A stretch of DNA of 64,000 nucleotides from Persicaria tinctoria (Eukaryota > Streptophyta > Magnoliopsida > Caryophyllales > Polygonaceae): NCBI GenBank assembly GCA_037127255.1, contig JBANSL010000012.1, positions 34,773,115-34,837,114 of the forward strand, read 5' to 3'. The position numbers were made by a program, and so were the translations under genes. This document shows, piece after piece, positions 58,021-64,000 of the stretch. Each line of letters opens with the position of its first letter. Position 1 is the first letter of the stretch. The notes beneath the pieces are model-generated. The model saw only the letters and a list, made by a program, of their open reading frames with translations. It had not been told where the DNA came from and did not search any database.

Positions 58021-59589
58021 TGGTAGAAACTTTTCATTTTCTCCATTTTCTCAGATTTTCTAAAGCATAAACACATGGAGAAAGAGATGGAGAAGGTTCC
58101 ACTATGGAAGAGAAGAGGAGAGCTTGTAGTTCCAGATGCAAATCACTTGTCGCCTTCATTCTGTGCTCCTGTCAGTGATCAGAATCCTCGTGTCACCTTT
58201 GTTTCACAAAAACCTATCTTCTCGGCTGCAATGGGTAAGTGTTTTTGACAAAGAACTCCTCATCTATGACAAAAACTAGATACCAACGAACGTTTCCCCT
58301 CATCCCTCATTTCACTTTCAGGTGGAAATGCCTTGGTATGCGTTACTCTCATCTTCGATGGTTCTTGGGTTTTCGAGGGGGGCCAATGGGTGTTTAAGGG
58401 GGAGAAGACGCACAAGAATGTCATGATCCAAGATAACATTGACTTCACCTCTTTAAAAAAACTGATCATGGTGAAGGTTGGCGATGGTGCTTTATATGAA
58501 GAGTGGGCGTTTTTTTACATGCTAAAGTCGAAAGAAGGCGGTCATCCAATCCCGATAGCTGACGATGACGACCTTCAGGCGTTTAAGTTCCTGAACTCGA
58601 AGTCTGGAGAACATCCATGGCCCATGGCCATATATGTTGGTCCACTGCGTAAGGAGACCTTTGAACTAAAGCAAGCCATCGTGGAAAAACTTTTGAGCGG
58701 GACACTTGCCTCCGAAAAAGTGGACGAAGTGGATGAGGTTGTGATATGTGAGGTCGAAGGTAAGTCACAACTAAACCCTGTTTCTATAGATGACGTGTTA
58801 TGTGCTGAGGGAGAGGTGACCGATGCCATAGTGAAGACCAAAGACCTGGTTTTGATGGACATTAGTGACACGGACTTCAGATCAGCTGACATGGGTATGT
58901 GTTCATGTGACAGGGGAAAATATCCGGATGTGATCAAATTGGGTGGCACGGATAACTCTTTATCTGACATGGAACAGGGGTTGGAGGTGATAGCCATTAG
59001 CAGTGAAGATGAGGATAGGTCAACCCCCGAACTCGACGTTGGGGGCTCCGACAATGGCGATCGTGTCGGGGTGAAGCTCGAAGAAGAGTGGGAGGATTTG
59101 GAGTGGCACAGCATTGTCGGGGATAAAAGAATAAGGGTGTCGGTGGAGGGGAAGGAAGTTGAGGATGAGGTGATGATGGAACTTGAAGATTGCATGCCGA
59201 GGTCTAGCGCACCCCCACCTACAATGGAGATCGTTGAGGCTATGGTGTAAAGAATAACACCACACACCCAGGACCCACGACGCAACATCATAGAACTTTC
59301 GGAGGGACAAATATTTGCATCGAAGGCTGACCTTCAGACTCAGCTTCGCTGGAATGCGGTGGAGAACTGCTTTGAGTTTAGTGTGAAGAAGTCGACAAAA
59401 ACATTATATGTGGTTGGATGTGTGGACAAAAAGTGCACGTGGATGTGTAGGGCAAAGCCTTATAATCGCACCACTATGTGGACCATCCGAAAGTATATCC
59501 AGAAGCATACTTGTGACCTGAACGTGGCGCACAACCATAGCTGGCATGCTACGCCGAGTATGATTGGACGGAACTTCGTGTCGACGTAA

Positions 59590-61670
59590 GTTTTACTTTA
59601 CCTTGGAACACTGTTTTACCTGTCACCTCTTAATATTTCACTTGTCATCTTAGTTCATTATACGTGTGTTGTAAGCTGAATCTGTCATGTTTTACGGTAA
59701 CTTTTATATCGATTTCTGTATACATTGCATTCATATGGGCTTAGATAATACAGAATCTATGTAGTTTGTGTTTATTTGCCAAAATTATGGAATCTACACC
59801 AGTTTCTGTTTAATTCGCAGAAATCGAGGCGTTTACAGCAATTCTACAGAAGGTCGGAAAAGCTCGGAAAACCACTACAGAAGTCCAAGGTCAAGAAAGC
59901 AGCGAGATACAGGACCAAGCCAAAGACCCAGGCTACTCGATCTCGAGTAGCCCTAGTCGACATCGACAAGCTTGGCCGAGCAGTCTTGATCGAGCAAGCC
60001 TTCTCGAGAAGCCAGACAACCCGAGCCCCGGAGTCTACTCGATCTCGACAAGCCCTGGTCGAGATCGACGAAGCCCAGCGCCACCATCCGGAGTCGATGA
60101 AGAGAGAAGCTGCCCGAGAAGCCGAGGACGATGAGCCAGACGAACCTTACTCGATCTCGACGAGAGCTGGTCGAGATCGACGAGCCACCCAGAGGAGATC
60201 CGAGCTTGCCGAGGAGACCCACCCGAGGAAGCCTAGTCGATGACCCAACCTTACTCGAGATCGACTAGGCGTGGTCGAGGTCGACAAACACCAGGAGCCC
60301 CAGTCCGAGCCACATCGAGCAGAAGTAAGCCAAGCCGAGGAGCCTTACTCGAGGTCGACTAGACCTACTCGAGGTCGAGTAGAGACCGTGTCTAGAAGCT
60401 TCTCGACGTGGCCTGTTCGACTAGAATTGACGTTGCTTGGGCGCGAAGGCGGAAGATTCTATCCGAATTGATCAAGTTCTATCTAAGGAGACAAGATCTA
60501 TCAAGACATGAAGACCTACCTTAATTAGTTTTATCCTTTCCTTATTGATATATTTCCTAAAAACAATTTATTTATCATTAAGCAAATTAGATATAGTTTT
60601 AGATAGAGATAGATATCTTCTTTCCTAGAATAGCTAGGGAATGAAGCCTATAAATAAAGCCCTAGGGGCTGGTTTTTCATCATTCAATTTCAGAGGAAGT
60701 TAGTTAGTTCCACAGAGACGGTTTAGGGAGTTCGAAGGTTTTAGGGTTTTGGCAGTTTGCGAAAGTTGATTGCCGGAATTGTAAAGGCTTTGAATTTAGT
60801 TTTATGCAAGTAGTTTTCTTTAAATCAATGATGTCTGTGATTGCGATGGAGCGCGAGTAGTCAACACACTTCTAGGGTTGGGGCGAGCCCGACGATAGCC
60901 ATGCATATTTAAGGTAAAGATCCGACCTTTATCATATTTTGAGCATCTTCGCCTACTTGTTGATGTGTTTATTGCCCATCTAATGGAGATCCATGCTAAC
61001 AACTTGGATTATAAACATAAAATCGGTAGAGACAATTAGGGTTTCTTGAGAGAGTTGTCTAATTGTTGGAAAAGGCGAAAGCTTGGTCCTTTAATGCGAA
61101 TTATATGATTATCTGTTTGGTTCTACCTTATGCATGCTTGGTTATTGTCATTGCAAACCCCAATCTTGGAAGTTCTTTTACATTCAGTTTAGTTCGAAAC
61201 CCTAAAAGCATTTGTTTTTATTTTCTTTATTTTCTATTTGTTTTGTTCCCCTGCTCTACTCGATCTCGACCACCCCCTGGTCGACCTCGAGTTGCTGATC
61301 CTCGACCCAGAGTCGTTGTTGCTTAAGTGTGCAGGACATTGACCAGACCAACTCGACCCAGACGAGCCGTACTCGATCTCGAGTAAGGCTAGTCGAGATC
61401 GACCACCCCTTGTCGACCTGTGCTGTCTTGTTCGACTGCCCGAGCTTCTGTCGACTAACCCTAGTCGAGCTCGAGCACCTGTTGTCGACTTCTGACCGTG
61501 AGATTACTCTGCTGCCTAGGATCCGCTGACACGTTTCCTCGTGGATCGATCCTGACTTCCCGCTGCTACATCAGGAGGAGGTCTTGTATTTATTTTGCGT
61601 AGGCATAGTCCGGTTTGAATTATACTTTATATTTTAAACTCGATTTCCTCCTAGTCACACTAATCATACC
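59590..61670. mobile_element. Insertion in the transposase intron, LTR-like, with hairpin arrays
   Basis: About 2 kb separate a plausible GTAAG donor (59588) from the CACTCGTAG acceptor (61680). The middle contains a promoter-like segment (CCTATAAATAAAGCC at 60649) and a leader-like region, flanked on both sides by arrays of CTCGA-rich palindromes. A plus frame (59776-60243) is Arg/Ser-rich because of these words. No gag-pol, no clear TG/CA boundaries or target duplication found; a solo LTR or non-autonomous LTR element is the best guess. Confidence 0.4.
59935..61500. repeat. Eight CTCGATCTCGAC-type hairpins in two arrays
   Basis: Units such as CTCGATCTCGAC, 8-10 bases, GTCGAGATCGAC can fold into 11-12 bp stems. 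They start near 59938, 60031, 60149, 60252 and 60351 (left array) and 61258, 61372 and 61442 (right array). The array spacing is about 95-115 bp. The sequence between arrays is AT-rich. Confidence 0.82.
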
Positions 61671-63160
61671 TATCACTCGTAGATTCACCGACACTCAAAA
61701 GAACCTCATTCCCCATCAAGTGCAATCGCTGACCAAGTCTGAGTTCGGCGTCACGTGTAGCTACTGGAAGGCCCGAAGGGCACGCTTGGCAGCGAGGGAG
61801 GTTAAGCATGGGAGCGACGAAGATGGTTACCGAGATATTATTCCATACTTGCACATGGTGGAGTAGACTAACCCCGGAACATATACTAGGGTAGAGGTGC
61901 ACTCACCCCGACGATTCAAGTACGCCTTTGTTAGCTTCGGGGTATGGCGCATGGCGATCCCCCACCTTTGAAAAGTAAAACCCCCTGTCGGTTGTACAAT
62001 GTCATATGTCACTTAATACGAAATATCATGTCACATAACTGACATTTACTGATTTCGATGTACAGGTCATCTCAATGGACGGGAGTTTCCTAAAAGGGAA
62101 GTTTAGGGGCACGCTTCTCTTTGCCACAACCCAAGATGGGGACCAAAAAGTGTACCCGATCGCGTTTGCGATCGTCGACAGTGAGAACCACGAGTCATGG
62201 AGCTTCTTCTTCAAGAACATTCTACAAATTATCGAGGACACGATGGACTTGATGTTTGTCTCTGATCGCCATTTGAGTATCGTCCAAGGTATAAGGGACA
62301 ACTATGTGTTTGCAAAGCAAGGCTTCTACGCATGACATCTATTTCAAAACATCCGGTGCAAGTATAGAGGGGTATCGGGGCTGCAGATGATGTTCTTCAA
62401 GATGGCGGAGGCGTACACGAGGGCGGAGTTCCAACAGTTATTCGCTGATTTCTATGTGATGTCAGCCCCTGCGGGCCAATACGTGAAGGAGGCCGGTTTC
62501 CAGAATTGGGCTCGGGTATTCTTCTTGGAGAGTTGGTACAACATAATGATGATGAACAACTCCGAGTGTCTCAACTCTGTCTTCAATGAGCCCCGCGACC
62601 TACCCTTGACTGCGCTGATTGATGGCATCATAAAAACCTTGTCAAAGTGGTTTTGCGAGCGCAGAGAAACGAGCACTGAACCGGGTAAGTTGGTGAGTGA
62701 TTTTGTGGATGGTGCGCTTAAGACGAACTATAGCATGGCAATTTGCTTGGATGTGAAGGCGCTCAGCCACCACGAGTTCATGGTCCGCAAGGGTCCGTCG
62801 TCGTGGGTTGTGAACTTGAGTACCCGTACCTGTATATGCAAGCGCTTCGACATTGATCAGTTCCCGTGCACCCATGCCATAGCCGCTGCCAAGCATCGAG
62901 GTACGAATGTCTTCGCTCTCGTCAATGAGTTCTACAAAGTTGACGCACGGAAGGCTTGTTACGCGGATGTGCTATATCCGGTTCCTCCAAGATCAGAATG
63001 GAGAATCCCTACAGAGCTATCGGAGATGGCGTGCTTCCCCCGCCCATGAAGAGAATCCCTACAGAGCTATATCCGGTTCATAGGTATTTTAGTAGTCCAA
63101 CGCCTCACCACAAAGTCCGAGTTTGCATTTTCAGTTTGGGGTTAAGGGTTGGACCACGCA

Positions 63161-63350
63161 CACATGACAAACTTTTGGTATTTTGCGGTTAGCACATATG
63201 TCACACTTTTGGTATTTTGGGGTTAGCACATATGTCAAACTTTTGGTACTTTGGGGTTAACACATTTATGTCAAGCTTTTGACACTTTGGGGTTATGCAC
63301 ATGTGACACTTTTGGTACTTTGGGGTTACACACATATGTGAAGCTTCTAT
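63161..63350 (+). repeat. About 5.5 tandem copies of a 34-bp unit
   Basis: CACATATGTCAAAC then TTTTGGTACTTTGGGGTTAG recurs at 63161, 63193, 63227, 63261, 63298 and 63331 with 10-20 percent variation. It lies just downstream of the MuDR-like gene and is probably a subterminal repeat of that element. Confidence 0.85.
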
Positions 63351-63479
63351 GTATGAACAATTGTTTATGCTATAAGTGGTGCATGTCGGATTATGGAATT
63401 ATACGTGTCACTTAACTTATTTTATCTTGTCACCATGAACAAGAGAAGTGGTTTTATACGTGTCACCTAATATATTATA

Positions 63480-64000
63480 TCATGTCACCAAATCCATCAC
63501 TATGCTGATTGATGTCATCATCGAAATCATATCGAAGTGGAAACGTCTTGGTATGCGTCACTATCATCTTCGATGGTTCATGGGTGTTCGAGGCGTTTAA
63601 ATCTCTAAACTCGAAGTATGGAGAAGATCTGTGGTCCCTGCCATAGGAAAGATGTTGTGTTATATGCTGGGGGGGGGGGAGCTGATCTCTGCCATAGGAA
63701 AGAGCAAGGATCTGGATGTGATGGACATTACTGACACGAGTAAACAATCAGGTGGCACGAGTATATGTTCAGGTGACAGGGTACAGGGTCTGAATGTGAT
63801 TTAATTGAGTGACACGAATAGCTCTTCAGGTGACATGGGTGACATGGGTCAAGGGTTGAAGGTGATATCCATTACCAGTGAGGAGGAGAAGGAGGATGGG
63901 TCAACCCCCATAATCGACTTTAGGGTATCAGATGAGGACGAAGGTTTTGTAGTGAAGCTCAAAGAAGACTTGGATGATTTGGAGTTGTACGGTGTCAAGG
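63480..64000 (+). pseudogene. Decayed second copy of the MuDR-like N-terminal exon
   Basis: 63540-63640 repeats the DNA around 58326-58620 (CTTGGTATGCG, CATCTTCGATGGTTC, GCGTTTAA..CT, AACTCGAAGT), and 63715-64000 follows 58845-59130 (TGATGGACATTA; GGTCAACCCCC; GTGAAGCTC.AAGAAGA). The part in between is deleted and the frame is broken. It is in direct orientation and continues past the right edge. Confidence 0.82.

Larger units (their letters stand above)
58075..63049 (+). pseudogene. MuDR-like MULE transposase with N-terminal extension
   Basis: Exons 58075-58234 and 58322-59250 join in phase to give 362 codons: a PB1-like/MuDR-associated N-terminal domain (VTLIFDGSWVFEGG; KVGDGALYEEWAFFYML) and an acidic linker. 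A TAA at 59248 interrupts the frame, which resumes with the MuDR DNA-binding domain (FASKADLQTQLRW; HTCDLNVAHNHSWHATPS). After an intron donor near 59588 and an acceptor near 61680 it continues (RRFTDTQKNLIPH), meets a TAG at 61864, then the MULE core: first Asp in ISMDGSFLKGKFRGTL, second in LMFVSDRHLSIVQGI, a TGA at 62333, and a SWIM finger CICKRFDIDQFPCTHA. Three stops make it a pseudogene. The original product cut and joined element DNA. Confidence 0.87.

Noticed and set aside
58575..59291. 238-aa minus-strand frame rich in Ser and Thr
   Set aside because: Antisense of the acidic linker exon of the MuDR-like gene.
63161..63350. CRISPR-like array (regular repeats)
   Set aside because: The units are contiguous with no unique spacers and this is plant nuclear DNA; it is a simple tandem repeat.

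Overview
This is nuclear DNA from a flowering plant, almost certainly a eudicot. The evidence is intron-rich genes with plant splice sites, two ordinary host genes of plant type, and a dense mixture of plant transposon classes: Mutator-like elements (MULEs), hAT, Helitron, an RTE-type LINE, tRNA-derived SINEs and a Ty1/copia relic. The species cannot be named from sequence alone. All exon joins below were worked out by hand from splice signals and reading phase, without transcripts.

Layout. 1-3654: right part of a MULE-type element whose minus-strand gene (A) encodes a plant ULP1-like (C48, SUMO protease-type) cysteine protease; the gene runs off the left edge. 3725-5896: a non-autonomous element of the same terminal family. 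5909-6618: a fragment with one MULE terminus. 6676 to about 20.8 kb: a large MULE (B) with a dead FAR1/MULE transposase (+), a small minus-strand gene broken by a hAT MITE, and a second ULP1-like gene (B, minus), all embedded in a field of TGAACC words. 20.9-21.63 kb: the end of another MULE with its own repeated word. 22.0-23.4 kb: a SINE, a Helitron 5' end and a matrix-metalloproteinase pseudogene. 23468-31010: a third MULE (C) with a transposase-OTU protease fusion (+) and a convergent plant-mobile-domain (PMD/MAIN-like) gene (-). 31023-33844: a non-coding relative (D) of element B. 33.9-40.8 kb: AT-rich gene-free DNA made of Helitrons, a hAT MITE with a strong hairpin, a very short SINE-like insertion and a copia LTR relic.

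40.9-49.2 kb is the only host-gene island: a divergent pair encoding a histidine-phosphatase (phosphoglycerate mutase-like) protein (-) and a short UTP12-domain nucleolar protein (+), with an RTE LINE in the large intron of the latter. 49.4-54.1 kb: RTE remnants, a long-TIR MULE and tandem SINEs. 54238-57377: a complete hAT element with an internally deleted transposase. 58.07-63.05 kb: a MuDR-like transposase pseudogene carrying a 2-kb intron insertion with an array of GC-rich hairpins. 63.5-64.0 kb: a decayed second copy of its N-terminal exon.

The common theme is MULEs that abut (TA)n tracts, carry SUMO/ubiquitin-protease or PMD cargo next to the transposase, and fill their non-coding space with a short repeated word that differs between families (TGAACC, TTGTGCA, ATTATTCGGT, GCGCA palindromes, a 34-bp unit at 63.2 kb). 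That family-specific word system is the best candidate here for something not yet described.
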